From NCBI RefSeq assembly GCF_000018145.1, contig NC_009952.1:930001-994000 (forward strand): a DNA stretch of 64,000 nt, read 5' to 3'. The notes beneath the pieces were generated by a model. That model had not been told where the DNA came from, made no database searches, and worked only from the letters and a program-made list of their open reading frames with translations. This DNA comes from Dinoroseobacter shibae DFL 12 = DSM 16493 (GTDB lineage Bacteria; Pseudomonadota; Alphaproteobacteria; Rhodobacterales; Rhodobacteraceae). Below, piece after piece: positions 1 through 7,855 of this stretch. Both the position numbers and the translations under genes were made by a program. Within the stretch, counting starts at the first letter, position 1. Each line of letters starts with the position of its first letter.

Positions 1-1
1 C

Positions 2-199
2 GTGCTCTGCGGGCTGCAACCCTCGGTTCTGAAGGAAGACCTCTATGCCACGATCTCGCTCGCCGGGGGGGCGGTCTACGTGGTCTGGCGCGAAGCCCTG
101 AGCCCCGAGACCGGGCTGATGACCGCCTTCGCCCTGATGACCTTCGCGCGGTTCTACGTGGTCTGGCGCACGCGGCCCCGGGACGAGCCGCTGGTCTAG
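2..199 (+). CDS. TRIC/UPF0126-type membrane channel, 3' end only
   Basis: The frame is open from the window edge to a TAG at 197-199, giving 65 C-terminal residues. Two hydrophobic stretches separated by a short polar turn, and the 'LKEDLYATISLAGGAVY' stretch near the start, match the second half of UPF0126 (trimeric intracellular cation channel-like, YicG) proteins, where a basic/acidic loop precedes a glycine-rich helix. The start lies outside the window. The gene converges on thiX and the two stop codons overlap by a few bases, so no terminator fits between them. The family is recognised from memory of the motif; the fragment is too short for certainty. Confidence 0.6.
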   Translation: MLCGLQPSVLKEDLYATISLAGGAVYVVWREALSPETGLMTAFALMTFARFYVVWRTRPRDEPLV

Positions 200-930
200 C
201 TCGCCCGCGCGGTCAGCCGCTGCGCCACCCGGTCCGCCAGCACATAAAGCAGCACCGACATCACCCCAAGCGCCAGCATCGCCGCGAACATCAGGTCGGT
301 CTTGGCACGCCCATTGGCCAGCAGCATCAGGTAGCCGAGCCCCTGGGAAGAGCCCACCCATTCCCCGATCACCGCCCCGATCGGCGCGTAGACCGCCGCC
401 AGCTTGAAGCCCGACCCGAGGCTCGGCAGGGCATTGGGCACCTGGATGCGCCACAGGATGGTGCGCTGCGTCGCCCCCATGGTCCGGGCAAGGTCCAGAT
501 ACCCCGGCGGCACCCGCATCAGCCCGTCGAAAAACGCCGAGGTCACGGGGAAATATATGATCAGCACCGCCATCGCCACCTTGGAGCCCAGCCCGTAGCC
601 GAGCCACAGCGTCAGGATCGGGGCGAGCGCAAAGACCGGCAGGGCTTGCGAGAACACCAGCATCGGGCGCAGCAGCACCCGCGCCGCCGGGCTGATCGCA
701 AGCGTCAGCGCCGTGATCACGCCCAGGCCCCCGCCGATCAGCAAGCCCAGCACCACCTCGGTCAGGGTCACAAGCCCGTGGTCGGCGATCAGGCCCCGGT
801 TTTCCCAGAACGCGGTCCAGACGCGGGCGGGCCCCGGCAGGATGAAGGAGGCCACGCCTGTCAGGCTGACGATGCCCTGCCAGATCATCAGCAGGAAAGT
901 GGTCGCGGCCAGCCCGTGGGACAGTTTCAT
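196..930 (-). CDS. thiX: ABC transporter permease for thiamine precursor (ThiX)
   Basis: A 244-residue inner-membrane permease of the SsuC/TauC-like class. It has a signal-anchor helix at about 8-30 and a series of membrane segments. The cytoplasmic coupling (EAA-type) loop is at about 145-172 ('LARTMGATQRTILW' followed by 'PNALPSLGSG'). It is last in the thi operon: its ATG overlaps the thiZ stop as ATGA, so it is probably translated by reinitiation. With ThiY and ThiZ it should form the importer for a pyrimidine precursor (hydroxymethyl- or formylamino-pyrimidine). The substrate is inferred from tenA next door and from the TPP riboswitch upstream, not from this sequence. Confidence 0.88.
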   Translation of the reverse strand: MKLSHGLAATTFLLMIWQGIVSLTGVASFILPGPARVWTAFWENRGLIADHGLVTLTEVVLGLLIGGGLGVITALTLAISPAARVLLRPMLVFSQALPVFALAPILTLWLGYGLGSKVAMAVLIIYFPVTSAFFDGLMRVPPGYLDLARTMGATQRTILWRIQVPNALPSLGSGFKLAAVYAPIGAVIGEWVGSSQGLGYLMLLANGRAKTDLMFAAMLALGVMSVLLYVLADRVAQRLTARAS

Positions 931-1655
931 GCCGCCCCCTCCCGCAACCGGCGCAGCAGCGCCCCTTGCAGCGCCAGCGTGTCCGGGTCGTCGATGGCGC
1001 GGGGCACCGGGGCCGGCGGCGGTGTGACCTCCGACAGGCCCGAAGGCTCCAGGATGAAGATCGCATGGCCGAGGCGCGCGGCCTCTGCCGGGTCATGGGT
1101 GACCAGGAGCACCGTGCACCCCCGCAGCAGTTCCACCGCCAGTTCCTGCATCTCGGAACGCGTGCGGGCATCGAGGGCCGAGAACGGCTCGTCCAGCAGG
1201 ATGACGGGCCGATCCTCCATCAAGGTGCGGGCCAGGGCGGCGCGCTGGCGTTGCCCGCCAGACAGGGCGCCGGGGCGTTTGTGGGCATGCGCGGTCAGCC
1301 CGACCCGGTCGATCAGGTCCCGCGCCCGCGCGGCATCGGGCGTTTGCCCGCGCAACCGCGCGCCGAGGCAGACATTCTCCGTCACGCTGGCCCAGGGCAT
1401 CAGCAGGTCGCTTTGCGCCATATAGGCGATGCGCCCCGACAGGTCCGCGCCATCCGCCGCCGTGATCGCCCCGTCGAAGGTGACGTGGGATTCCAGCCCC
1501 GCGATCAGCCGCAGGATCGTGGATTTGCCGACCCCGGACGCGCCGAGCAGGCAGGTCCAGCCCGCGCCTTCCAGGGTCAGGGACAGCTGCGCGAAGAGCG
1601 GCGCGCCCTCGCTCCGCGCGCTGCCTTCGACCCGGATGGCGGGGCCGCGGGTCAC
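927..1655 (-). CDS. thiZ: ABC transporter ATP-binding protein (ThiZ)
   Basis: A 242-residue ATPase that powers the ThiXYZ importer. Visible motifs are Walker A 'GASGVGKST' at about 38-46, a Q-loop 'AYMAQSD', the ABC signature '[13 protein letters not shown]', Walker B 'VILLDEPFSALD' and the switch histidine in 'VTHD'. The start chosen is GTG at 1655: it overlaps the tenA TGA as GTGA, the same coupling used along this operon, and places the first beta strand at the usual distance from Walker A. A longer upstream extension of this frame lies inside tenA and does not look like protein. Length fits nitrate/sulfonate/taurine-type importer ATPases. Confidence 0.88.
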   Translation of the reverse strand: MTRGPAIRVEGSARSEGAPLFAQLSLTLEGAGWTCLLGASGVGKSTILRLIAGLESHVTFDGAITAADGADLSGRIAYMAQSDLLMPWASVTENVCLGARLRGQTPDAARARDLIDRVGLTAHAHKRPGALSGGQRQRAALARTLMEDRPVILLDEPFSALDARTRSEMQELAVELLRGCTVLLVTHDPAEAARLGHAIFILEPSGLSEVTPPPAPVPRAIDDPDTLALQGALLRRLREGAA

Positions 1656-2350
1656 GCCGGGGCGCTGCTGGGGCTGAGCCCCATGTCCCAGAAACCGACC
1701 TCCAGCGTCGTGGCCTGGGCGAACCGGGCCGACAGCATCGCAAACCGCGGCAGGGTCGCGTAATCCGGGCCGAGCCGATGGGTCAGCGCCCCGTCGATCA
1801 GCGCGCCCACATCGCGGCAAATCCCCTGGTAGTCGTCGCCCGCATAGGTCCCGATCCAGTCGCCATAGGTGTCGGACGTCGCCTCGGCCGCGAGCCGCGC
1901 GCCGATCTCGCCATAGCCCAGCACACAAGGGGCCAGCGCCGCCAGAAGATCGAGGAAATCGCCCGAATACCCGGCCTCCAGCACGTAGCGGGTATAGGCC
2001 ATGTTGCCCGGATGCTCAGGCGTGGCGGCGAGGGTTTCGGCGTCGATCCCGGCCTCGGCGCAGATCTTCACATGCAGCCCCATCTCGTAATGAAGCAGGC
2101 CATGAACCGTGGCTGTCGCCGCCTCCATCTCGGGAAGGGTGTCGGCCTTGACGATCGCCAGCGCCCAGGCGCGGGAGAAGTGTTTCAGGAACACGTAGTC
2201 CTGCGCGAGGTAGTGCAGGAAGGCCGCGCGCGGCAGGGTGCCGTCGCGCAGGCCCTCGACGAAGGCGTGGCGGGTGTAGGCGTCCCAGTCCGGGGCCGCC
2301 GCACGCCAGGCGGTGACCGCGGTGCCGTAGCCGGTCCCCGAACTGCTCAT
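1652..2350 (-). CDS. tenA: TenA-family aminopyrimidine aminohydrolase
   Basis: A 232-residue all-helical TenA/Thi-4 protein. TenA hydrolyses 4-amino-5-aminomethyl-2-methylpyrimidine to HMP, salvaging base-degraded thiamine. Key features are present: 'FLHYLAQDYVFLKHFSRA' near residue 40, the active-site cysteine in 'LAPCVLGYGEIG', and a C-terminal 'EVGFWDM' carrying the conserved glutamate. The ATG overlaps the thiY stop (ATGA) and its own TGA overlaps the thiZ GTG. Its place between the binding protein and the ATPase indicates that the transporter brings in a degraded or formylated pyrimidine that TenA then processes. Confidence 0.92.
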   Translation of the reverse strand: MSSSGTGYGTAVTAWRAAAPDWDAYTRHAFVEGLRDGTLPRAAFLHYLAQDYVFLKHFSRAWALAIVKADTLPEMEAATATVHGLLHYEMGLHVKICAEAGIDAETLAATPEHPGNMAYTRYVLEAGYSGDFLDLLAALAPCVLGYGEIGARLAAEATSDTYGDWIGTYAGDDYQGICRDVGALIDGALTHRLGPDYATLPRFAMLSARFAQATTLEVGFWDMGLSPSSAPA

Positions 2351-3282
2351 TGCGCGGTCACGTCCACGGCGATGTCCGCCACGGGATTGAGGCTGTCGAT
2401 GAGGCCGCTCTCCAGCAGGAACGCCTCGAACCGGGCATAGCGGCCCTCGTCGAGCGCGGCGGGCCGCAGGGCAAATCGCGGCAGCGTATCCTCCCAAGCC
2501 ATTGAATTCAGGCGATCGTTCAGCTCCGGTGCCGTGCCGGAGAAGATCTCCCACGCCGCGTCGGGGTGGTTGACGATGTATTGCGTGGCCTTTTCGACCG
2601 CGCCGAGGAACCGGGTGATCTTGTCGCGGTCCATGGTCTCGGCATGGGCGACGTAGATCAGCTCGTCATGGGGGGGCACGCCCTCTTCCTCGATATAGAT
2701 GCAGTTGCCCGCGATGCCCTCGATCTCCATCTGGTTGAGCTCGAAATTGCGGTAGGCGCCGATCACCGCGTCGACTTGGCCGGACATCAGCGCGGGCGAG
2801 AGGGAGAAGTTGACATTGACGAGGTCCACATCCTCGAAGGCGACGCCGTATTTGCCGAGCACCGCGCGCAGGAGCGCCTCTTCGACGCCGGCGACGGAAA
2901 AGCCGATCTTGCCGCCCTTGAGGTCCGCGGGGCTCTGGATCGGGCCGTCCGCCAGCACCAGCAGGCAGTTGAGCGGCGTGGCGATCAGGGTGCCGACGCG
3001 CAAAAGCGGAAGTCCTTCATGCACTTGCAGATGGGTCTGCGCCTGGTAGCTGACCGCCAGATCGCCTTGCCCCGCGGCCACCAGCTTGGGCGGGGCCGAC
3101 GGATCGGCGGGGGCGATCACCTCGACCTCGAGTCCCGCTTCGGCGAAATAGCCGCGCTCCTCGGCGATGATGATGGGGCCGTGATTGGGGTTCACGAACC
3201 AGTCCAGAAGCAAGGTCATCTTGTCGGCGGCAAGGGCCGGGGTCGCGGTGCACAAGGCCGCGGCGAGGGCGAGGTATTTCAT
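2347..3282 (-). CDS. thiY: ABC transporter substrate-binding protein, NMT1/THI5-like (ThiY)
   Basis: A 311-residue periplasmic binding protein with a signal peptide of about 19 residues ending 'ATPALA'. The start of the mature protein, 'DKMTLLLDWFVNPNHGPI', is typical of NMT1/THI5-like pyrimidine-binding proteins, as is 'DLAVSYQAQ' at the end of the first lobe. The start was placed at the ATG at 3282, which gives a clean signal peptide and overlaps the thiF stop (ATGA). It delivers substrate to ThiX/ThiZ. Family members bind formylamino-HMP or HMP; which one applies here cannot be read from the sequence. Confidence 0.9.
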   Translation of the reverse strand: MKYLALAAALCTATPALAADKMTLLLDWFVNPNHGPIIIAEERGYFAEAGLEVEVIAPADPSAPPKLVAAGQGDLAVSYQAQTHLQVHEGLPLLRVGTLIATPLNCLLVLADGPIQSPADLKGGKIGFSVAGVEEALLRAVLGKYGVAFEDVDLVNVNFSLSPALMSGQVDAVIGAYRNFELNQMEIEGIAGNCIYIEEEGVPPHDELIYVAHAETMDRDKITRFLGAVEKATQYIVNHPDAAWEIFSGTAPELNDRLNSMAWEDTLPRFALRPAALDEGRYARFEAFLLESGLIDSLNPVADIAVDVTAQ

Positions 3283-4244
3283 GGGGTGGTCTCCTGTTGG
3301 GGATCGGCGACAAGGACGATTTCGCCGGGAAAATCGGGGCCGAGGGCAGTGCCGAGACGCCAGGCGCGCAATCCGCTGGAGCAGGCCAGAACGACCCGTT
3401 TTGCCGGTCGGATTTGTGTCGGGCAAGTGTCGGGCAAACGTATGGCACCCTGCCCGACAGTGTGTCGGGCTTCGGATTCCGGGCGCAGGTCGTAGACCGC
3501 GTCGGTCTCGGTGATCTGACTGGCGGCGATGAAGCGCAGGGCGCGGTCCGGCTCCGGGGCTGCGTCGAAGCGGAAGCTGGCCATCCGCCATGTGGCGGTG
3601 TCGAGGGTGATCGCCTGGCCGAGCGAGGAGGGCTTCAGCCCGAGGAGCGCCCCCAGCGCCATCTGCGCCTGCAATGCCCCCAGGGCGCCGACCACCGGGC
3701 CGAACACGCCCGCGGTGGCGCAACTCGCGGCACTGTCGGGCGGGTCGGGGAAAAGCGCGCGCAAGGACGGCGCACCGCCGCAGCAGCCTGCCACGTAGCC
3801 CGAGGCCCCGAGCACCGAGGCAGTGATCAGCGGCACCGGCCCGCACAGGTCCGAGGCGGTGTAGCTGGCCGCATAGCTGTCGGCGCAATCCAGCACCAGG
3901 TCGACCCCGGCGAGCCGGGCCGCGCCGTTGGCCGGGGTGAAGGCCTCGCAGAGCGCGGTGATCGTCACCTCGGGGTTCTGCGCGCGCAGGCGCGCGGCGG
4001 CGGCCTCGGCCTTGGGCGCGCCGATATCGTCCATGGTGAAGAGCGTCTGGCGGTGCAGGTTCGACAGGCTCACGCGGTCCGCATCCATCACCGTGATCCG
4101 CCCCACGCCCGCGCCTGCGAGATAACTCAGGGCTGGGGCCGCGAGCCCGCCCGCGCCGATGACCAGCACATGGGCCGCCGCCAGCCGCGCCTGACCTTCG
4201 GCGCCGACCTGCGGCAGTTGGACCTGGCGCGCGTAGCGGGTCAT
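3279..4244 (-). CDS. thiF: ThiF/MoeB-type adenylyltransferase with a C-terminal rhodanese-like stretch
   Basis: A 321-residue E1-like enzyme that adenylates the C-terminal Gly-Gly of ThiS so that it can accept sulfur for the thiazole ring. The N-terminus 'RYARQVQLPQVGAEGQ', nucleotide loop 'VIGAGGLAAPALSYL', 'DADRVSLSNLHRQ' and the aspartate in 'DLVLDCADSY' are all present. The usual pair of CxxC zinc motifs is not evident. After about residue 255 there is a rhodanese-like segment ('AVYDLRPESEARHTVGQGAIRL' split over strand and helix, then 'VVLACSSGLRAWRLG') that includes a cysteine at the expected loop. The ATG at 4244 overlaps the thiE TGA. Confidence 0.88.
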   Translation of the reverse strand: MTRYARQVQLPQVGAEGQARLAAAHVLVIGAGGLAAPALSYLAGAGVGRITVMDADRVSLSNLHRQTLFTMDDIGAPKAEAAAARLRAQNPEVTITALCEAFTPANGAARLAGVDLVLDCADSYAASYTASDLCGPVPLITASVLGASGYVAGCCGGAPSLRALFPDPPDSAASCATAGVFGPVVGALGALQAQMALGALLGLKPSSLGQAITLDTATWRMASFRFDAAPEPDRALRFIAASQITETDAVYDLRPESEARHTVGQGAIRLPDTCPTQIRPAKRVVLACSSGLRAWRLGTALGPDFPGEIVLVADPQQETTP

Positions 4245-4840
4245 CCCAGCACCTCCAGCCAGCGGCGCACCTGCGCTTCGGGGTCGGGGTTCAGGGTGAT
4301 ATCGGTGACGGCAGAGACCACATCGGCCCCGGCGGCCAGTGCACCGGGCGCGCGGTCGGGAGTCATCCCGCCGATGGCGATCAGCGGAACATCCCCGATC
4401 CGGGACTTCCATTCCGTCAGCTTTTCAATGCCTTGCTGCTCCCACTTCATCTTCTTCAAGATGGTGGGATAGATCGGGCCGAGCGCGATGTAGGCAGGCT
4501 TGCAGGCCAGCGCGCGGTCCAGTTCGGCCTCGTCATGGGTGGAAATGCCCAGCTTAATCCCGGCGGCGCGCAGGGCGCCCAGATCGGCGGTGTCGAGGTC
4601 TTCCTGTCCCAGGTGGACCCAGTCGCAGCCCTCGGCAATCGCCATCTGCCAGTGATCGTTGACCACCAGGGTGCAGCCATGTTCGGCGCAGAGCCCCTTG
4701 GCGGCGCGGATCTCGGCCCGGATCACCTCGGGCGGCTGGTCCTTGACGCGCAGTTGCACCAGCTTGATCCCCAGCGGCAGCAGGCGGATCAGCCATTCGG
4801 CGCGGTCGAAGATCGGGTAGAACGGATGCAGCGCGCTCAT
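4241..4840 (-). CDS. thiE: Thiamine phosphate synthase
   Basis: A 199-residue TIM-barrel enzyme joining HMP-pyrophosphate with thiazole phosphate to give thiamine monophosphate. Visible motifs are 'VQLRVKDQ' (pyrophosphate side), '[10 protein letters not shown]', 'VHLGQEDL', '[10 protein letters not shown]', '[10 protein letters not shown]' and the glycine-rich 'IAIGGMTPD'. The start at 4840 overlaps the thiG stop (ATGA) and gives the normal family length. The segment after 'GPIYPT' ('[11 protein letters not shown]') differs from the common TKxK loop, as in the branch of ThiE proteins found in alphaproteobacterial thiOSGEF operons. Confidence 0.93.
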   Translation of the reverse strand: MSALHPFYPIFDRAEWLIRLLPLGIKLVQLRVKDQPPEVIRAEIRAAKGLCAEHGCTLVVNDHWQMAIAEGCDWVHLGQEDLDTADLGALRAAGIKLGISTHDEAELDRALACKPAYIALGPIYPTILKKMKWEQQGIEKLTEWKSRIGDVPLIAIGGMTPDRAPGALAAGADVVSAVTDITLNPDPEAQVRRWLEVLG

Positions 4841-5631
4841 GACAGGAACGCCTGGCCGATGACGGGGGTCGAGGGGGCGGCCATGTCGCGCGGCTCCATC
4901 GGGTCGGCGGCGCAAGCCAGCGCGCCTGCCTCGGTCGCGCGGGCCATGGCGACGGCCATGGCGACCGGATCCCCGGCCCTGGCGACGGCGGTGTTCAGCA
5001 GGACCGCGTCAAAGCCCATCTCCATCGCCGCGGCGGCGTGAGAGGGCAGGCCGATCCCGGCATCGACGACCATGGGCACCTCCGGAAAGCGTTCGCGCAA
5101 GGTCCGCAGCCCGTAGGGGTTGTTCAGCCCCAGCCCGGTCCCGATGGGCGCGCCCCAGGGCATCAGCACCTCGGCCCCGGCATCGAGCAGGCGCTCGGCC
5201 ACCACCAGATCCTCGGTGCAGTAGGGGAAAACCTTGAACCCGTCCGCGGTGAGCGTGCGCGTGGCGGCAACCAGTTCGAACACGTCCGGCTGCAGGGTGT
5301 CGGTATTGCCGATCACCTCCAGCTTGATCCAGTCGGTCTCGAACACTTCGCGGGCCATCTGCGCGGTGGTCACGGCCTCGCGCGCCGAGTGACATCCGGC
5401 GGTGTTGGGCAGGACCGCGACGCCGAGATCGCGGATCATCGTCCAGAAGGTCTGGCCCGCCCCGCCCGCGCCCTCGCGGCGTAGCGACACGGTGGCGACC
5501 CCGGCGCCCGAGGCGCGGAAGGCTTCGGCCAGGATCGCGGGGGAAGGGTATTGCGCCGTGCCCAGCATGAGCGGATGAGTCAGCGTCGTGCCGTAGAAGG
5601 GCCGCGTCCGGGGGGTGGCGGTGTCGGGCAT
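4837..5631 (-). CDS. thiG: Thiazole synthase
   Basis: A 264-residue TIM-barrel enzyme making the thiazole phosphate ring from DXP, dehydroglycine and ThiS thiocarboxylate. The Schiff-base lysine lies in '[10 protein letters not shown]' (about K103). Downstream '[15 protein letters not shown]', '[14 protein letters not shown]' and '[13 protein letters not shown]' are canonical. The ATG is 3 bases after the thiS stop, and the 3' end overlaps thiE. Dehydroglycine would come from ThiO in the same operon, so this is the aerobic, glycine-oxidase version of the pathway. Confidence 0.96.
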   Translation of the reverse strand: MPDTATPRTRPFYGTTLTHPLMLGTAQYPSPAILAEAFRASGAGVATVSLRREGAGGAGQTFWTMIRDLGVAVLPNTAGCHSAREAVTTAQMAREVFETDWIKLEVIGNTDTLQPDVFELVAATRTLTADGFKVFPYCTEDLVVAERLLDAGAEVLMPWGAPIGTGLGLNNPYGLRTLRERFPEVPMVVDAGIGLPSHAAAAMEMGFDAVLLNTAVARAGDPVAMAVAMARATEAGALACAADPMEPRDMAAPSTPVIGQAFLS

Positions 5632-5634
5632 GGC

Positions 5635-5829
5635 TCAGCCGCCTTGCATCGGGGCGAGGATCTCGATCCGGTCGCCGGGGGAGAGGGTTTGCGTGGCGCG
5701 GGTCGCGGCGGGCACGAAGATTTCGTTCACGGCCGTCGCGACGCTGCCGGAATGGCCGAGCTCGGTCAGCAGGTCCGCGAGGGTCGCGGCCTCGGTCGTG
5801 CGGGTCTCGCCGTTAATGATGAGCTGCAT
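5635..5829 (-). CDS. thiS: Sulfur carrier protein ThiS
   Basis: A 64-residue ubiquitin-like sulfur carrier. It has the beta-grasp pattern 'MQLIINGETRTTE' and ends in 'ILAPMQGG', the di-glycine tail that ThiF adenylates and that is converted to the thiocarboxylate. It begins inside the last codons of thiO (17-base overlap) and stops 3 bases before thiG, an arrangement expected for coupled translation of carrier and synthase. Confidence 0.95.
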   Translation of the reverse strand: MQLIINGETRTTEAATLADLLTELGHSGSVATAVNEIFVPAATRATQTLSPGDRIEILAPMQGG

Positions 5830-6790
5830 GGGGGGTCTCCGTCGGGGCGGGGCCGAGCAGGGCGTCGGCGGTTTCGCGGGCGAGCGCCGGGGCCATCAGG
5901 TAGCCGTGGCGGTAGAGCCCGTTCACATGGGTGACATCGCCTTGCCGCGTGACGCGGGGCAGGTTGTCGGGGAAGGCCGGGCGCAGGTCGGTGCCGATCT
6001 CGAGGATCTCGGCCTCTGCGAAGGCGGGGTTGAGCGCGTAGGCCGCGCTGAGCAGCTCCAGCATGGCCCGGGCGGAGATGCGGCCGCGATCCTCGGCCTC
6101 CACCATGGTGGCGCCGAGCATGTAGACCCCGTCCCCGCGCGGCACGATGTAGAGCGGGATGCGCGGGTGCAGCAGGCGTATGGGCCGGGTGAGGCGGATG
6201 TCGGGGGCACGCAGCACCAGCATCTCGCCCTTCACGCCGCGCAGCCCGGGCAAGGTGGTGCGGGCGGCGAGGCCGGTGCAATTGACGACGCGGGCCTCGG
6301 CGGGGGCCGGGCCGGGGCGGATCGGGATGCCTTGGGCGGCGAGCGCGTCGGCGAGGTCTTGCAGGGCGCGGCGGGGGTCGAGATGGGCCTCGCCTTCGAA
6401 AAACAGGCCTGCGGGGAAGCGCGCGCCGAGATCGGGTTCCAGCGTGGCGATCTCGTCGGCGGTGACCGGGCGGTGGCCATGGGTGCGGCGGGCGAAGCGG
6501 TCGAGGTCGCGCCGGTCGCGGGGCGCCGCCACCACCAGCGTGCCGCGGCGGGTGACGGTTGTGCGCACGCCCCACCAGTCGAGCGCCTCCTGCCCGTGGA
6601 TCAGCACCGGCTCCTCGGCGTTCTCGTATTCGCACCAGGGCGCCAGCATCCCCCCCGCCCACCAGGAGCAGTGATGCGCGCCGGGCGGGCCAGCGGGGTC
6701 GTGCAGAGTGACCTGCGCGCCGCGGGCGGCCAGTTCGGTCGCGACGCAGAGGCCCGCGATGCCCGCGCCGAGGATGGCGATGGGGGTCAT
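5813..6790 (-). CDS. thiO: Glycine oxidase ThiO
   Basis: A 325-residue FAD-dependent amine oxidase that converts glycine to the imine used by ThiG. The N-terminal dinucleotide fold is 'IAILGAGIAGLCVATELAARG' with its acidic strand end 'TLHDPAG'. It is followed by 'CSWWAGGMLAPWCE' (substrate/flavin region) and the C-terminal 'HVNGLYRHGYLMAPALA' closing loop, all typical of the DAO/ThiO family. The ATG overlaps the thiD stop (ATGA). Length is slightly short of the common 340-370 residues but no motif is missing. Confidence 0.92.
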   Translation of the reverse strand: MTPIAILGAGIAGLCVATELAARGAQVTLHDPAGPPGAHHCSWWAGGMLAPWCEYENAEEPVLIHGQEALDWWGVRTTVTRRGTLVVAAPRDRRDLDRFARRTHGHRPVTADEIATLEPDLGARFPAGLFFEGEAHLDPRRALQDLADALAAQGIPIRPGPAPAEARVVNCTGLAARTTLPGLRGVKGEMLVLRAPDIRLTRPIRLLHPRIPLYIVPRGDGVYMLGATMVEAEDRGRISARAMLELLSAAYALNPAFAEAEILEIGTDLRPAFPDNLPRVTRQGDVTHVNGLYRHGYLMAPALARETADALLGPAPTETPHAAHH

Positions 6791-7584
6791 GGCCAGACCT
6801 CGTGAAAATGGTGAACCGGGCCGTGGCCCGTCCCGATATCGAGCCGGTCGGCGGCGGCGATGGCCCCTTGCAGGTAGCCATGGGCAGCGGTGATCGCGCC
6901 GCGCAGGTCCGCGCCCTTGGCCAGTTCGGCGGCGATGGCGGCCGAGAGGGTGCAGCCGGTGCCGTGGGTGTTGCGGGTGGCGATGCGCGAGGCCTCGAGC
7001 CGCAGGGGCGCATCCTCGCCATCCACCAGCAGGTCAACGCATGTGGCGCCGCGCCCGTGGCCGCCCTTCATCAGCACTGCGCCCGCGCCCATGGTGCGCA
7101 GGGCCTGGCCGGCGGCGGCCATGGCGGCGGGGTCGTCATCCTCGTCCCCGCCCAGCAGGCGCGCGGCCTCGGGCAGGTTGGGGGTCAGCAGGGTCGCGCG
7201 GGGCAGCAGATGGGTCGCCAGCGCTTCTTCGGCCTCCGCCGCCAGCAGCGCGTCGCCGGATTTCGCCACCATCACCGGGTCGAGCACGACGGGGCCCTTG
7301 AACCCCGCCAGACCCTCGGCCACGGCGGCGATCACCTCGGGCGTGCCCAGCATCCCAATCTTGACCGCGTCCACGGCGATGTCCTCGAACACGGCCGCCA
7401 TCTGGGCGCGGATCATCGGGAGGGAGACGCCCTCGACCATCGTGACGGCGCGGGTGTTCTGGGCGGTGAGCGCGGTGATCACGCTGGTTGCGTAGACCCC
7501 GCGCGCGGAAAACGCCTTGAGGTCGGCCTGTATCCCGGCGCCGCCGCCGGAATCCGAGCCTGCAATCGTCAATGCGGTCGCCAT
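6787..7584 (-). CDS. thiD: Hydroxymethylpyrimidine/phosphomethylpyrimidine kinase
   Basis: A 265-residue ribokinase-fold kinase that phosphorylates HMP twice. Motifs: '[20 protein letters not shown]' at 4-23, 'TAQNTRAV', 'VKIGMLG', '[13 protein letters not shown]', 'LTPNLPEAA' and the anion-hole '[14 protein letters not shown]' with catalytic Asp/Cys region. It is the first gene after the riboswitch. The start at 7584 gives the canonical N-terminus; an upstream extension of the frame runs into the riboswitch and was not used. With ThiE it assembles pyrimidine and thiazole halves. Confidence 0.96.
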   Translation of the reverse strand: MATALTIAGSDSGGGAGIQADLKAFSARGVYATSVITALTAQNTRAVTMVEGVSLPMIRAQMAAVFEDIAVDAVKIGMLGTPEVIAAVAEGLAGFKGPVVLDPVMVAKSGDALLAAEAEEALATHLLPRATLLTPNLPEAARLLGGDEDDDPAAMAAAGQALRTMGAGAVLMKGGHGRGATCVDLLVDGEDAPLRLEASRIATRNTHGTGCTLSAAIAAELAKGADLRGAITAAHGYLQGAIAAADRLDIGTGHGPVHHFHEVWP

Positions 7585-7655
7585 GTCGCGCCTCTCGTCA
7601 GGCGGGCGGTCTCGGTTCGGGGACAGGGCAGGGGCAAAAGAGAGATTGCCACGAT

Positions 7656-7740
7656 GACCGTTCCCTACGCCGGTATTGCCCGGATCAGGTTCCATGGGTC
7701 GGCACAGTGCGCCTCTCAGCCCTGAATCGGGCACCCCAAC
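7656..7740 (-). promoter_or_regulatory. TPP (THI element) riboswitch
   Basis: Read on the minus strand, this stretch has the conserved THI-box blocks in order: GGGGTGCCC, then GGCTGAGAGG, a variable arm, ACCCATGGAACCTGATC, and finally AATACCGGCGTAGGGAA. The CTGAGA and CCTGATC blocks form the pyrimidine-sensing arm and the GCGTAGGGAA block the pyrophosphate arm. It ends about 70 bases before the thiD ATG. In GC-rich alphaproteobacteria this riboswitch usually masks the ribosome-binding site when TPP is bound, so the whole ten-gene operon should be repressed by TPP. Confidence 0.96.
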
Positions 7741-7855
7741 GGTTGTTGACGCAGAGGTAGGGCGGAAATCACGAAGGTGCAAGCCCGATCTCCCTGTGCA
7801 GGTGCCGCACTTGTGCTACCTGTGCATCCCGTCCTGACCCGAAAGACCTCTTCCC

